64,000 nt of DNA from Hymenobacter ruricola (GCF_015694525.1 NZ_JADQDM010000015.1:1-64000), one strand, 5' to 3'; shown: positions 42,845 to 51,827, counted from the first letter of the stretch. Notes: generated by a model not told the origin, from the letters alone. Numbers and translations: made by a program.

Positions 42845-43228
42845 ATGTCTCATCAGATTATCCTTACCGACCAGGCCCCCGCGCCCATTGGCCCCTACTC
42901 CCAGGCCGTGAAAGCGGGCAACACGGTCTACGTTTCGGGCCAGATTCCGCTGGATGCCGCCGGGCAGTTGGTGCCCGGCGACGTGGCCGCCCAAACCCAC
43001 CAGGTGCTGAAAAACCTGACCGCCGTGCTGGCCGCCGCCGGCCTGAGCCTGCCCGACGTGGTGAAGTGCAGCATTTTCGTGAAGGACCTCGGCAACTTCG
43101 CCACCATCAACCAAGTGTACGGCTCCTACTTTGACGACGCCACCGCACCGGCCCGCGAAACGGTGGAAGTAAGCCGCCTGCCGCGCGACGTGGAAGTGGA
43201 AATTTCCTGCATTGCCGTCGGGGCATAA
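42845..43228 (+). CDS. RidA family reactive imine/enamine deaminase
   Basis: 127 residues, full family length. APAPIGPYSQAVKAGNTVYVSGQIPLD, then VLKNLTAVLAAAGLSLPDVVKCSIFV, and the active-site end APARETVEVSRLPRDVEVEISCIA, in which the conserved Arg (PAR) binds the substrate carboxylate. RidA hydrolyses 2-aminoacrylate and related imines formed by PLP enzymes, protecting the cell. A single domain, cytoplasmic. Confidence 0.93.
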   Translation: MSHQIILTDQAPAPIGPYSQAVKAGNTVYVSGQIPLDAAGQLVPGDVAAQTHQVLKNLTAVLAAAGLSLPDVVKCSIFVKDLGNFATINQVYGSYFDDATAPARETVEVSRLPRDVEVEISCIAVGA

Positions 43229-43283
43229 TAAGCCGGCGAGGGACGCGTTGTGCGGGATTGTTTCACCCCATTTCCCTTCCCGC

Positions 43284-43475
43284 ATGAAAGAACTTGGACT
43301 CGGACTGCTCATCATTGGGCTGATTTCGTTGGTGTTGCCGCTCGTCAACCCCAACCTGCACTACGTTTTTCTGACCTGGATTGACAAGGGGGGCCCGGCC
43401 GTGGCGTGGGGCATCCGGGGCGGCATCACGCTGCTGGGGCTGGTGCTCTGGCTGGGCTTTAAGAACCGGGATTAG
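43284..43475 (+). CDS. Small two-helix membrane protein
   Basis: 63 residues from ATG 43284 (MKELGLGLLIIGLISLVLPL). Two membrane helices, about 5-22 and 43-58 (GIRGGITLLGLVLWLGF), joined by a short NPNLHYVFLTWIDKGGPAVAW loop. A longer in-frame start at 43212 is inside the RidA gene end and less likely. Unknown; small proteins of this layout are common in Hymenobacter-type genomes. Confidence 0.65.
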   Translation: MKELGLGLLIIGLISLVLPLVNPNLHYVFLTWIDKGGPAVAWGIRGGITLLGLVLWLGFKNRD

Positions 43476-43514
43476 CGCGGGCATTTTGGGATGCTGATGG
43501 AAACAGGGGCAGCC

Positions 43515-43599
43515 GTCATCCTGAGCGCAGCGAAGGACCTTCTCCTGTTAGAATGATGCATTCATCGGTGAGAAGGTCCTTCGCTGCGCTCAGGATGAC
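43515..43599. repeat. Long hairpin element, family A copy 7 (GGACCT subtype)
   Basis: Arms start GTCATCCTGAGCGCAGCG and mirror each other perfectly over about 29 bp (GAAGGACCTTCTC at the inner side). Same subtype as copy 6 at 15203. Confidence 0.87.
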
Positions 43600-43694
43600 A
43601 GACGCTTGGTTTCTCCGTTCTATTATCTCCTTGATAAGCAATAGGTAGCGCCGTCAAAATAAGCTTACTACCAAAGCTGGGCATTAACCCCGTG

Positions 43695-43769
43695 GCGGGC
43701 GAAGGCGTAGGTGGCAACAGGCTTTTCGGGTAAATCCGAGGCCGTTTTGCCACCTGTTCTTTCGCCCGC
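43695..43769 (+). promoter_or_regulatory. Leader stem-loop directly before the SDR start
   Basis: Left arm 43695-43717 and right arm 43747-43769 pair at 18 of 23 positions (GCGGGCGAA and AGGTGGCAA against their complements, with an unpaired centre), ending four bases before the ATG. An inner GGC...GCC hairpin (43719-43742) extends it. It could hide the ribosome-binding region. Confidence 0.55.
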
Positions 43770-43773
43770 TTCC

Positions 43774-44637
43774 ATGGAAAACAAGCCCACCACGCTGCCC
43801 CCGCAAACCCAGGACCAACAACCCGGCCTCGAAGCCGAAATGACGCCGGCCCCCGAATACATCCGGGCCAATTACCGCGGCAGCGGCAAGCTGCAAGACA
43901 AAGTGGCCCTCATCACGGGCGGCGATTCCGGCATTGGCCGGGCCGTGGCCGTTCACTTTGCCCGCGAAGGCGCCGACGTGGCCATCACCTACAAGCCCGA
44001 GGAAGAGGAAGACGCCTACGCCACCCGCCAGCTGGTGGAAGCCGAAGGCCGCCGCTGCCTGACCCTGCCCGGCGACCTGCGCGACGCGCACTACTGCGAG
44101 CAGCTAGTGGAGCAAACCGTGCAGGAGTTGGGCAAGCTCAACATCGTGGTGAGCAACGCAGCCGAGCAATTCGTGAGCACCGACGTGGCCCAGCTCTCGA
44201 ACGAGCAGTTTGAGGACACGTTTCAGGTCAATTTCTTCGCCATGGTGCGCGTGGTGAAGGCCGCGCTGCCGCACCTGCACGCGGGCGACTGCATCATTGC
44301 CACGTCGTCCATCAACGCCTACCGCGGCAACCAGCAGCTGGTGGATTACACCTCCACCAAGGGCGCGATTACGGCCTACATCCGGTCCATTGCGCAGCAG
44401 CTGGCCGAGAAGAAAATTCGGGCCAACACCGTGGCGCCGGGGCCCATCTGGACGCCGCTCATCCCGGCTAGCTTTCCGCCGGAAAAAGTTGCATCTTTCG
44501 GCAAGGACACCACCATGAAGCGCCCCGGCCAACCGTCGGAAGTGGCCCCGGCCTTCGTGTTCCTGGCTTCCGAAGATGCCTCTTACATCACCGGGCAGGC
44601 CATTCACCCGAATGGCGGCGAGGTGCTGAACACCTGA
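43774..44637 (+). CDS. SDR family oxidoreductase (YghA-like)
   Basis: 287 residues. The extra N-terminus (PPQTQDQQPGLEAEMTPAPE) is typical of the YghA / general stress protein 39 group. Cofactor motif GGDSGIGRA at 49-57; DLRDAHYCEQLVE; NNAG-like VVSNAAEQF; TSSINAYRGNQQLVDYTSTKGA with catalytic Ser, Tyr and Lys; then RANTVAPGPIWTPLIPASF and YITGQAIHPNGGEVLNT. It should reduce a small aldehyde or ketone with NAD(P)H; substrate unknown. Often stress-induced in relatives. Confidence 0.92.
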   Translation: MENKPTTLPPQTQDQQPGLEAEMTPAPEYIRANYRGSGKLQDKVALITGGDSGIGRAVAVHFAREGADVAITYKPEEEEDAYATRQLVEAEGRRCLTLPGDLRDAHYCEQLVEQTVQELGKLNIVVSNAAEQFVSTDVAQLSNEQFEDTFQVNFFAMVRVVKAALPHLHAGDCIIATSSINAYRGNQQLVDYTSTKGAITAYIRSIAQQLAEKKIRANTVAPGPIWTPLIPASFPPEKVASFGKDTTMKRPGQPSEVAPAFVFLASEDASYITGQAIHPNGGEVLNT

Positions 44638-44727
44638 TTTGAGCTACTTGAGCTGAGCGCTGCGAAGCTGAATTTCCGTTCTGGGCGGCGTTTTATTTTT
44701 TGCCTTTCACCGTTTTTTCTCCCGGTT

Positions 44728-46023
44728 ATGGCAGCTCCGTTTTTGACCCATCCGCTGCGCAGCGCGGCCGACCTTAGCCTGGTTATGGCCGCCATTGGCA
44801 ATGCCCGCGTGGTGCTGCTGGGCGAAGCGTCGCACGGCACGCACGAGTACTACGCGTGGCGCGCGGCTCTCAGCAAGCGCCTTATCCAGGAAAAAGGTTT
44901 TCGGTTCATCGCCGTGGAGGGTGACTGGCCCGACTGCTTTGAGGTGAATGCGGCCATCAAGCAGGATGAAGTGAGCTACGGTTCGGCCGCCCAACTCCTG
45001 CAAACCTTCAACCGCTGGCCCACTTGGATGTGGGGCAATTGGGAAACCGCGGCGCTGGTCGACTGGCTGCACCAACACAACCAAGCCCAGGCACCCGAGC
45101 AGCGCGTAGGTTTCTACGGTCTCGATGTGTATAGCCTCTGGGAATCGTTGCAAGCCGTGCTGCACTATGCCGAGCAGCGGGGCGACGGCGCCATTTCGGC
45201 GGCCCGCCAAGCCTTTCGCTGCTTTGAGCCCTACAGCGCCGACCCGCAGGAGTACGCCCGCGCCGTCGCCTTCGTGTCGGAAGACTGCCAGGACGAGGTG
45301 AACGCCGTGCTGCGCGCCCTGCGTCGCCAGGCCGCTGAGCGCTTCCCCGCCAACCTCCCCGAGCGCGAGCAAGCCTTTGCCGCCGAGCAAAACGCCCTGG
45401 TAGCCGTGAACGCAGAGCGCTACTACAAGGCAATGCTGCGCGGCGGCGGCGCCTCTTGGAACGTGCGCGACGAGCACATGATGGAAACGTTGAATCGCCT
45501 GCTCGACCTGCATGGGCCTGAGAGCAGAGCTATTGTGTGGGCCCACAACACCCACATCGGCGACGCCCGCTACACCGACATGCGCCGCGAAGACATGGTG
45601 AACCTCGGCCAGCTGGCCCGCGAGCAGCTAGGCCGGCAGCGGGTGTTCAGCATCGGCTTTGGTTCCTACCAAGGGGCAGTGATTGCGGGCAGCGAATGGG
45701 GCGCGCCAATGGAACGCATTACGGTGCCCGCCGCCACCCGCCGCTCCTGGGAAGACCAGCTGCATGAACACACCAACGGCACCGATGCGCTGCTGCTGTC
45801 GGCTGAAAACAAGCAAATTCCGCGCCTGCAGCAGCCGCTGGGGCACCGCGCCATCGGGGTGGTGTACCGGCCGCAGTTTGAGCAATTTGGCAACTACGTG
45901 CTGTCGGACATTCCGGAGCGATACGACGCGTTTCTGTTCATCGACCAGACCCGGGCGCTGCACCCACTGGCCATTCACCCCGAAGCAAGCGGCCCGCCCG
46001 ACCTGTACCCCTGGGGCGAGTAG
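44728..46023 (+). CDS. Erythromycin esterase family protein
   Basis: 431 residues. The family signature LGEASHGTHEYY is at 31-42 with Glu33 and His37 of the proposed active site; RFIAVEGDWPDCFEVN, WMWGNWETAALVDWL and VWAHNTHIGDARYTDM (a second conserved His) follow, then FSIGFGSYQGAVIAGSEWG. Only a few members hydrolyse macrolides; most act on unknown esters, so resistance should not be assumed. It ends in a TAG that lies at the edge of a family B repeat. Confidence 0.9.
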   Translation: MAAPFLTHPLRSAADLSLVMAAIGNARVVLLGEASHGTHEYYAWRAALSKRLIQEKGFRFIAVEGDWPDCFEVNAAIKQDEVSYGSAAQLLQTFNRWPTWMWGNWETAALVDWLHQHNQAQAPEQRVGFYGLDVYSLWESLQAVLHYAEQRGDGAISAARQAFRCFEPYSADPQEYARAVAFVSEDCQDEVNAVLRALRRQAAERFPANLPEREQAFAAEQNALVAVNAERYYKAMLRGGGASWNVRDEHMMETLNRLLDLHGPESRAIVWAHNTHIGDARYTDMRREDMVNLGQLAREQLGRQRVFSIGFGSYQGAVIAGSEWGAPMERITVPAATRRSWEDQLHEHTNGTDALLLSAENKQIPRLQQPLGHRAIGVVYRPQFEQFGNYVLSDIPERYDAFLFIDQTRALHPLAIHPEASGPPDLYPWGE

Positions 46024-46024
46024 C

Positions 46025-46096
46025 GTAGCGTGGACTCTGCGAGTCCGCGCTTGGGCGAACGGGCTGCAATGCGCGGACTCGCAGAGTCCACGCTAC
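46025..46096. repeat. Nested palindrome element, family B copy 2
   Basis: GTAGCGTGGACTCTGCGAG at the left and its full mirror to CGCTAC at 46096. Arms of about 25 bp are perfect, each arm itself a palindrome (GGACTC-TGC-GAGTCC). It begins directly behind the esterase stop TAG (46021-46023). Confidence 0.88.
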
Positions 46097-46108
46097 AGTT
46101 CATGCCCT

Positions 46109-46116
46109 TACCTTTG
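46109..46116 (+). promoter_or_regulatory. -7 box TACCTTTG for gltX
   Basis: Full match to TAnnTTTG 39 bases before the ATG at 46156 and 12 bases behind the family B element. No TTG at the -33 position. Confidence 0.6.
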
Positions 46117-46155
46117 CGGCGCGTTCCGAGAACCGGGACGCGCTTTTGCATGCTT

Positions 46156-47712
46156 ATGACTGAAAGAGAAGTTCGGGTGCGCTTTGCGCCCTCGCCCACC
46201 GGGCCGCTACACATCGGCGGCGTGCGTACCGCGCTGTATAACTACCTGCTGGCCCGCAAGCTGGGCGGCAAGATGCTGCTCCGCATCGAGGACACCGACC
46301 AGAACCGCTTCGTGCCCGGCGCCGAGGAATACATCCTCGAAGCCCTGGCCTGGTGCGGCATCGTCATCGACGAAGGAGTGGGCGTGGGCGGCCCCCACGC
46401 GCCCTACAAGCAGAGCGAGCGCAAGCCCATGTACAAGCAGTACGCCGACCAGCTCATCGCCGACGGCCACGCCTACTACGCCTTCGACACGCCCGAGGAG
46501 CTGGACGCCATGCGCGCCCGCCTGCAGGCCGCCAAGGTGCCCAACCCGCAGTACAACAGCATCACGCGCGCCCAGATGCGCAACTCCCTCACCCTGCCCG
46601 AGGACGAAGTGAAGCAGTTGCTCGACAGCGGCGCCCAGTACGTCATTCGCCTGAAAGTGCCTCGCAAAGAGGAAGTTCGCTTTCAGGATTTGATTCGTGG
46701 CTGGGTGGTGGTGCACTCTTCAGCCATTGATGACAAGGTGCTGATGAAGTCGGACGGCATGCCGACCTATCACCTGGCCAACATCGTGGACGACCATTTG
46801 ATGGAGATTTCGCACGTCATCCGGGGCGAGGAGTGGCTGCCGTCGGCGCCGCTGCACGTGCTGCTCTACCGCTATTTGGGCTGGGAGAAGACCATGCCGC
46901 AGTTTGCCCACCTGCCCCTGCTGCTGAAGCCCGACGGCACCGGCAAGCTGAGCAAGCGCGACGGCGACCGCCTGGGCTTCCCGGTGTTCCCGCTGGAGTG
47001 GCGCGGCATCGACGGCGAAACCGGCGAGCCCACCGTGAGCCGCGGCTATCGCGAAGACGGCTATCTGCCCGAAGCGCTGGTGAACTTCCTGGCCTTCCTG
47101 GGCTGGAACCCCGGCACGCAGCAGGAGATTTTCTCGATGGACGAGCTGATTCAGGCCTTCTCAATTGAGCGCGTGAGCAAGTCGCCGGCCAAGTTTGACC
47201 AGAACAAGGTGAAGTGGTTCAACGAGCATTACCTGCGCGCCAAATCCGACGCCGAACTGGCGCCCTACCTGCTCACGGCCCTGCAGGAGCACGGCATTGC
47301 CTGCGACCAAGCCAAAGCCGAGCAAATCGTGAGCGTGATGAAGGAGCGGGTGAGTTTCCCGAACGACTTCTGGCAGGAAGCCAAGTACTTCTTCCAAGCG
47401 CCGACGGAGTACGACGAGGCCGTCGTCAGCAAGAAGTGGAACACCCAGGTGAGCGCTGCGCTGGCCGCTTACGCCGACGGCTTGCCCGACAATTCGGAGC
47501 CTAGCGCCAACGCCGAAGTGCTGAAAAGCATTTTCAACCAGATTGTGGAAGCCCAGGGCATGAAGCCCGGCCAGGTGCTGCAGGCCCTGCGCGTGGCCGT
47601 GACCGGCGCGGCGGCCGGCCCCGACTTGTTCGAGACGCTGGCCATTTTGGGCAGCGGCGAAGTGGCCACGCGCCTGCGGGCGGCCGTGGAGCGGCTCGCG
47701 GCTCGCGCCTAA
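46156..47712 (+). CDS. gltX: Glutamyl-tRNA synthetase
   Basis: 518 residues from MTEREVRVRFAPSPTGPLHI, with the class I HIGH motif as HIGG (GPLHIGGVRTALYN), which is usual for GluRS. The KMSKS loop is KLSKRDGDR (about 265). The anticodon-binding helical domain follows (about 340-500). RIEDTDQNRF is the expected glutamate/ATP pocket. An upstream open frame reaches back through the repeat and is not used. It charges tRNA-Glu, and tRNA-Gln too if GatCAB is present. A strong terminator follows at 47761. Confidence 0.96.
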   Translation: MTEREVRVRFAPSPTGPLHIGGVRTALYNYLLARKLGGKMLLRIEDTDQNRFVPGAEEYILEALAWCGIVIDEGVGVGGPHAPYKQSERKPMYKQYADQLIADGHAYYAFDTPEELDAMRARLQAAKVPNPQYNSITRAQMRNSLTLPEDEVKQLLDSGAQYVIRLKVPRKEEVRFQDLIRGWVVVHSSAIDDKVLMKSDGMPTYHLANIVDDHLMEISHVIRGEEWLPSAPLHVLLYRYLGWEKTMPQFAHLPLLLKPDGTGKLSKRDGDRLGFPVFPLEWRGIDGETGEPTVSRGYREDGYLPEALVNFLAFLGWNPGTQQEIFSMDELIQAFSIERVSKSPAKFDQNKVKWFNEHYLRAKSDAELAPYLLTALQEHGIACDQAKAEQIVSVMKERVSFPNDFWQEAKYFFQAPTEYDEAVVSKKWNTQVSAALAAYADGLPDNSEPSANAEVLKSIFNQIVEAQGMKPGQVLQALRVAVTGAAAGPDLFETLAILGSGEVATRLRAAVERLAARA

Positions 47713-47760
47713 CGGCGACGGCAAGGGCAAAGCTGGCGCTTCGGTTTATGCACCAATGGA

Positions 47761-47791
47761 AAAAGGCTGGCCTTCAGGCCAGCCTTTTTTT
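47761..47791 (+). terminator. Intrinsic terminator behind gltX
   Basis: AAAAGGCTGGCC-TTCA-GGCCAGCCTTTTTTT, a perfect 12-bp stem with T7. Confidence 0.93.
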
Positions 47792-47859
47792 ATGCCCGAA
47801 TGGTTTACCCGAAAGCATTAATTCGCGTAGAGCGGTAGAAACTGCCCCACCTTCCCGTC

Positions 47860-48255
47860 ATGGCCAAGAAACCCGTCAAACCCAAAAAAGCCGCTGCCGA
47901 CCCCGAAAAAAAAGCCCGCGTCCACAAAGAGCTGGAGGGCTTTGAAATCGGCGTGAACCCGCTCGGCGAAATCACGTCCAACTACAGCATCGAGCAAATC
48001 AACCAGTTTCTCGGCCGCCACGTGCGCGACAAAAAGCTGGTGGACCGCGCCGGGCAGTTCGGCGAAAAGCCCGCCCCTGGCGAAACCGAAGACGAAGCCT
48101 TCCCCATCGCCGACGCCGAGCACTCGCCCGAGCCCGAGGAAACCGACGAGGAATTCATGAAGCGCACCAGCCGCGAGGCCAAGCGCAAAAAAGCCGTAGA
48201 AGACCCCGACAAAGAAGCCGCCGAAACCCGCAGCGAGCTGCCGCTGGAAGAATAG
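47860..48255 (+). CDS. Conserved hypothetical protein, charged
   Basis: 131 residues, unusually rich in Lys and Glu. KKPVKPKKAAADPEKKARVHKEL at the start, then a likely folded core GFEIGVNPLGEITSNYSIEQINQFLGRHVRDKKL, then an acidic and basic tail (HSPEPEETDEEFMKRTSREAKRKKA). No membrane segment. The core looks conserved, the ends disordered. Unknown function; small charged proteins like this may bind nucleic acid or ribosomes, but nothing here proves it. Confidence 0.78.
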   Translation: MAKKPVKPKKAAADPEKKARVHKELEGFEIGVNPLGEITSNYSIEQINQFLGRHVRDKKLVDRAGQFGEKPAPGETEDEAFPIADAEHSPEPEETDEEFMKRTSREAKRKKAVEDPDKEAAETRSELPLEE

Positions 48256-48264
48256 TCTGCTGGC

Positions 48265-48849
48265 CTAAAGCGTGTTGGTGGTGCCCGTGCGAAGGCCCTT
48301 CTCAAAGGTTTCGACTTTGAGCAACTGGCCGTCCTGGTAGGTTTCGGTGCGGGTGGCCTTACCGGGCTCGTAGGTTTCTACCTCGGTCAGCTTCCCGTTT
48401 TCGTATTTCTCGGCTCGCGTGATGGTGCCGTCGGTGTAGGTTTGCACGGCCGTAATCTGGCCATCCTCGGCGTAACTCGTCCAGGGGCCATACCAGTAGA
48501 AGCGGGGCAGCTTGTCTTTGCCGGTCACCCACTGCGCGGCGCCGCGACGGGCCACCTTGCCACCAGGGTACCAATAAGTTACTTCACAGAATCCCTCGCG
48601 GGCGTACGACTCAGTGCGGTCCAGGGCACCTGTCGGCGCGTAGTAGCGGAAAGTGCCCACGGGGCGCCCGTGGCGGTAGCGGCCCGAGGTGTACAGCAGC
48701 TGAGTGGCCGAGTCCTGGTAGGTGCGCCAGCGCCCTTTCGCCAGTCCGTTGCGGTCGGAGCGATTGGCCTTGGACGCGCTGCGCGAACCAGCGCAAGAGC
48801 CCAATACGGCGGCCAGGCAAACAACTAAAAACAGCGAAGGGAGACGCAT
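48265..48849 (-). CDS. MORN-repeat lipoprotein
   Basis: 194 residues. Lipobox VLGSC gives Cys 19. From residue 35 there are MORN_2-type repeats of about 22 residues: GRWRTYQDSATQLLYTSGRY, GTFRYYAPTGALDRTESY, GPWTSYAEDGQITAVQTY, then shorter ones ITRAEKYENGKLTEVETYE and TRTETYQDGQLLKVETFE. The repeats form an elongated beta sheet. Proteins with this layout are often labelled as YwqK-like antitoxins, but the lipid anchor makes an envelope role more likely. Confidence 0.87.
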   Translation of the reverse strand: MRLPSLFLVVCLAAVLGSCAGSRSASKANRSDRNGLAKGRWRTYQDSATQLLYTSGRYRHGRPVGTFRYYAPTGALDRTESYAREGFCEVTYWYPGGKVARRGAAQWVTGKDKLPRFYWYGPWTSYAEDGQITAVQTYTDGTITRAEKYENGKLTEVETYEPGKATRTETYQDGQLLKVETFEKGLRTGTTNTL

Positions 48850-48971
48850 GAACTGAGAGCGTTAGGGCCAACGGTACAATTGGTTGACCAAGGCTTTTCA
48901 ACGCAACTCCCGAAAAATATTGTGTGTTCCGCGCCGCGGCAAAAATGTAGCAGGGAATATGTCAAAGGCCC

Positions 48972-48979
48972 TATCTTTG
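48972..48979 (+). promoter_or_regulatory. -7 box TATCTTTG for the AIM24-like gene
   Basis: Full match to TAnnTTTG, 28 bases before ATG 49008. The divergent lipoprotein gene starts at 48849. Confidence 0.6.
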
Positions 48980-49007
48980 GCAGCATCTTCCGCCTTTGCT
49001 TCGCCCC

Positions 49008-49796
49008 ATGCCCATGCACTCCCACGACGTTGACTACCGCATTCTTGGCTCCGACATTCAGGTTCTGGAAATCGAGCTCGACCCCAACGAAACCGTGATT
49101 GCTGAAGCCGGCGCCATGGTGTACATGGAAGAAGGCATCGCGTTCGAAACCAAGATGGGCGACGGCTCCGAGCCCGACCAAGGCTTTATGGGCAAGCTAT
49201 TTTCGGCGGGCACCCGGCTCATCACCGGGGAGTCGTTGTTTCTCACGCACTTCACGCACCGCGGCGGCTATGGCAAAAGCCGGGTGGCCTTCTCGGCGCC
49301 CTATCCCGGCACCATCATCCCCGTCAACCTGGGCGACATGCCCGCCGGGCTCATCGTGCAGAAAGACGGCTTTCTGGCCGCCGCGCGCGGCACCAAAATT
49401 AGCCTGCACTTCAACCAGAAGCTGGGCGCCGGGCTGTTTGGCGGCGAGGGGTTCATCCTGCAAAAGCTCACCGGCGACGGCAAGGCCTTCGTGCACGCCG
49501 GCGGCACCATCATCGAGAAAAAGCTGAACAACGAGTTGCTGCGCGTGGACACCGGCTGCGTGGTGGCCTTCGAGCCCGGCATTGATTTCAGCGTGGCGCG
49601 GGCCGGCGGCCTCAAGTCCATGATTTTTGGGGGCGAGGGCCTGCTTTTGGCCACGCTGCGCGGCACGGGCCGCGTCTGGCTGCAGTCCATGCCCGTGAAA
49701 AAGCTCATCCGGGCCCTGGCGCCGGGCGGCGGCAATGCGCAGAAGGAAAGCGGCACCGTGCTCGGGGGCCTGCTCGGCAATATACTCGACGAGTAG
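49008..49796 (+). CDS. AIM24 / TIGR00266 family protein
   Basis: 262 residues from ATG 49008 (MPMHSHDVDYRILGSD); an ATG at 49014 is nearly as good. A double-psi/beta-stack protein: VLEIELDPNETVIAEAGAMVYMEEGI, RLITGESLFLTHFTH, GEGFILQKLTGDGKAFVHAGGTI, then VALWL-like VAFEPGIDFSVARAGGLKSMIFGGEG and VWLQSMPVKKLIRAL. The family is widespread, with roles in mitochondria and in bacterial envelope or stress; the bacterial biochemical role is unknown. Confidence 0.92.
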   Translation: MPMHSHDVDYRILGSDIQVLEIELDPNETVIAEAGAMVYMEEGIAFETKMGDGSEPDQGFMGKLFSAGTRLITGESLFLTHFTHRGGYGKSRVAFSAPYPGTIIPVNLGDMPAGLIVQKDGFLAAARGTKISLHFNQKLGAGLFGGEGFILQKLTGDGKAFVHAGGTIIEKKLNNELLRVDTGCVVAFEPGIDFSVARAGGLKSMIFGGEGLLLATLRGTGRVWLQSMPVKKLIRALAPGGGNAQKESGTVLGGLLGNILDE

Positions 49797-49800
49797 GGCC

Positions 49801-50001
49801 TTACTCGGCCATGCCCTTGATGGCGAAGGCCACGGCTACCAGCAGCAACAGGCCCACGCCAACGGCCACGCGAACCAGAAATTTGACGTCGCCGTTTTCG
49901 TCGTGCTTGCGGCGGGCGGCTTCCCGGCGCTGGCTCCGGGTTTTATAGGGGCGCTGATAAACCTGTTTCTTGGTCACAGGTGCTTGAGTCGTATAGGACA
50001 T
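49801..50001 (-). CDS. Small single-helix membrane protein
   Basis: 66 residues. A basic N-terminal half (YKTRSQRREAARRKHDENG) and one C-terminal membrane helix (FLVRVAVGVGLLLLVAVAFAI, about 41-61). Probably anchored with the basic part in the cytoplasm. Its stop is five bases from that of the AIM24-like gene. Unknown family. Confidence 0.7.
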   Translation of the reverse strand: MSYTTQAPVTKKQVYQRPYKTRSQRREAARRKHDENGDVKFLVRVAVGVGLLLLVAVAFAIKGMAE

Positions 50002-50145
50002 AGGCGGGAATGTTAGGGTAATATTACTACATATCCCGCAATTGTTTCCTTTATTATTTCAGATAGTCGGCTAAAAGTCGGGGGCGATTCGCCGAATCGC
50101 GCCTTTTTATCGACCATCACGGCTTTTGAACTTACCAGCAGCGGG

Positions 50146-51696
50146 TTATCGGCTTGGTTCGGGCGCCACGGCCGTGCGCAGCACGGCTTCCAGCACCTCA
50201 CGGGTGTTGAGCAGGCGCGGCACTTTGTGCTGGCCACCCAGCTTGCCCTGGCTGGCCAGCCATGCCTCGAAAGTGCCCGCGGGCACGGCCCGCAGCCGCG
50301 GGGGCGCCAGCGCCAGGCTGCGGTGGCGCTTGGCGGCGTAGTCGGAGTTCAGTTCGCACAGCGTGGCGTCGAGCACGGCGCTGAAATGCGCCAGGTCGGG
50401 CGGGATGGCGGCGGGCGCAAACTCCACGGCCCACTCGTGCCCGCCGCGCGAGGTGGCACTATCGGCCGAGAACCAGACCGGTGCGGCCGTGAAGTCGCGC
50501 ACGGCGGCGCCGGTGGCCTGGCTGGCTGCTGCCACCGCCGCTTCGGCATTTTCGATGACGACCTCCTCGCCAAACGCGTTGAGAAAGTGCTTGGTACGCC
50601 CCGTAATGCGCACCCGGTAGGGCCGCAGTGAGGTGAAGCGCACGGTGTCGCCCACGAGGTAGCGCCACAGGCCTGCATTAGTGCTAATGACCAGAGCGTA
50701 GGGCCGATGCAGTTCCACCTCGGCCAGCGGCACGGGGCGCGGCTCGGGCGCGTCCCATTGGTCGGCGGGCAGAAATTCATAATAAATGCCGTGGTCGAGC
50801 AGCAGCAGCAAGTCTTCGCTGTCGGGCTGGTCCTGCAGAGCAAAGTAGCCTTCCGAGGCGTTGTAGATTTCGAGGTAGCGCATGCGCGCGTCGGGGATGA
50901 GCTGGCGAAACAGCTCGCGGTAGGGCCCGAAGGCCACGGCGCCGTGCAGAAACAGCCGCAGCCGGGGCCACACCTGCGTGATGTCGTCGGCGCCGGCCAG
51001 GACCACCACGCGACGCAACAGCACCACCATCCAGGTGGGCACGCCGGCCAGGGTGCGCACGTCCTGCCGAAGCACGTGCCGGGCAATGCGCTCTATTTTC
51101 TCCTCCCACTCGTCCAGCAGCGCCAGGCGCAGCGGCGGGGTACGCAATTGCTCGGCCCACCACGGCAGTTGCTGCATGATGACGGCCGACACGTCGCCGG
51201 CCCGCGAGGCGGGCTCCGCTGGCCGGAACGGGTTGTGGGCGTGCGCGCCGCCCAGCGAGAGGGTTTTGCCGGCCAGCAGCCGCTCCTGGGGGTAGAAATG
51301 CGTGCTCAGGGCCAGCATGTCGCGGCCGGCTCGGTAGTGGCATTCGTGCAGCGCCTCGGTGGTGACGGGGATGAACTTGCTGCGGGCGTTGGTGGTGCCG
51401 CTGCTTTTGGCAAACCAGCGCGGCCGGCCGGGCCACAGCACGTCGGGGCGCCCGCGCAATACTTTTTCCAGCTCGGGGTACAACTGCTCGTAGGTGCTCA
51501 CGGGCACGCGCCGGCCAAACTCAGCCGCCGTCGGCGCCTCCCCAAAGCCGTAGCGCCGCCCCCATTCAGTGCTTTGGGCCCGGTGCAGCAACTGCGCCAG
51601 CAGCCGCGCCTGCAACGCTTCGGGCTGCTCCCGGATGCGGGCCAGCCGGGGCAAGCTCCCAAGTTGAACGGCGCGGGCGAGTAGCTGGTCGAGCAT
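50146..51696 (-). CDS. GH3 auxin-responsive-promoter family protein (acyl-adenylate type)
   Basis: 516 residues from MLDQLLARAVQLGSLPRL. Adenylation motif SSGTTNARSKFIPVT near 108-122; YLEIYNASEGYFALQ, the second conserved block; then GLWRYLVGDTVRF, ITGRTKHFLNAFGEEVVIENAE. Plant GH3 enzymes join amino acids to jasmonate or auxin; the bacterial group is widespread in Bacteroidota and acts on unknown acids. Often grouped with ABC or lipid genes; here it shares strand and repeat-bearing gap with lptB. Confidence 0.9.
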   Translation of the reverse strand: MLDQLLARAVQLGSLPRLARIREQPEALQARLLAQLLHRAQSTEWGRRYGFGEAPTAAEFGRRVPVSTYEQLYPELEKVLRGRPDVLWPGRPRWFAKSSGTTNARSKFIPVTTEALHECHYRAGRDMLALSTHFYPQERLLAGKTLSLGGAHAHNPFRPAEPASRAGDVSAVIMQQLPWWAEQLRTPPLRLALLDEWEEKIERIARHVLRQDVRTLAGVPTWMVVLLRRVVVLAGADDITQVWPRLRLFLHGAVAFGPYRELFRQLIPDARMRYLEIYNASEGYFALQDQPDSEDLLLLLDHGIYYEFLPADQWDAPEPRPVPLAEVELHRPYALVISTNAGLWRYLVGDTVRFTSLRPYRVRITGRTKHFLNAFGEEVVIENAEAAVAAASQATGAAVRDFTAAPVWFSADSATSRGGHEWAVEFAPAAIPPDLAHFSAVLDATLCELNSDYAAKRHRSLALAPPRLRAVPAGTFEAWLASQGKLGGQHKVPRLLNTREVLEAVLRTAVAPEPSR

Positions 51697-51732
51697 AGGC
51701 AAGTGAAATGAATGGACAAGCAGAAAACTAAA

Positions 51733-51827
51733 GAACGTCATGCTGAGCTTGTCGAAGCATCTCTACCGGGTGCGTAAATGATTACTCTTCGCGGCAGAGA
51801 TGCTTCGACAAGCTCAACATGACGTTC
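51733..51827. repeat. Long hairpin element, family A copy 8
   Basis: GAACGTCATGCTGAGCTTG...mirror, arms of about 33 bp with one mismatch; core CTTGTCGAAGCATCTCT. Same subtype as copy 3 (7497-7590). Confidence 0.87.

Noticed and set aside
44728..46023. Macrolide resistance gene
   Set aside because: Only the broad erythromycin-esterase family is supported; most members have no link to resistance.
48265..48849. Antitoxin of a toxin-antitoxin pair (YwqK-like label)
   Set aside because: A lipobox places it in the envelope and no toxin gene is adjacent.
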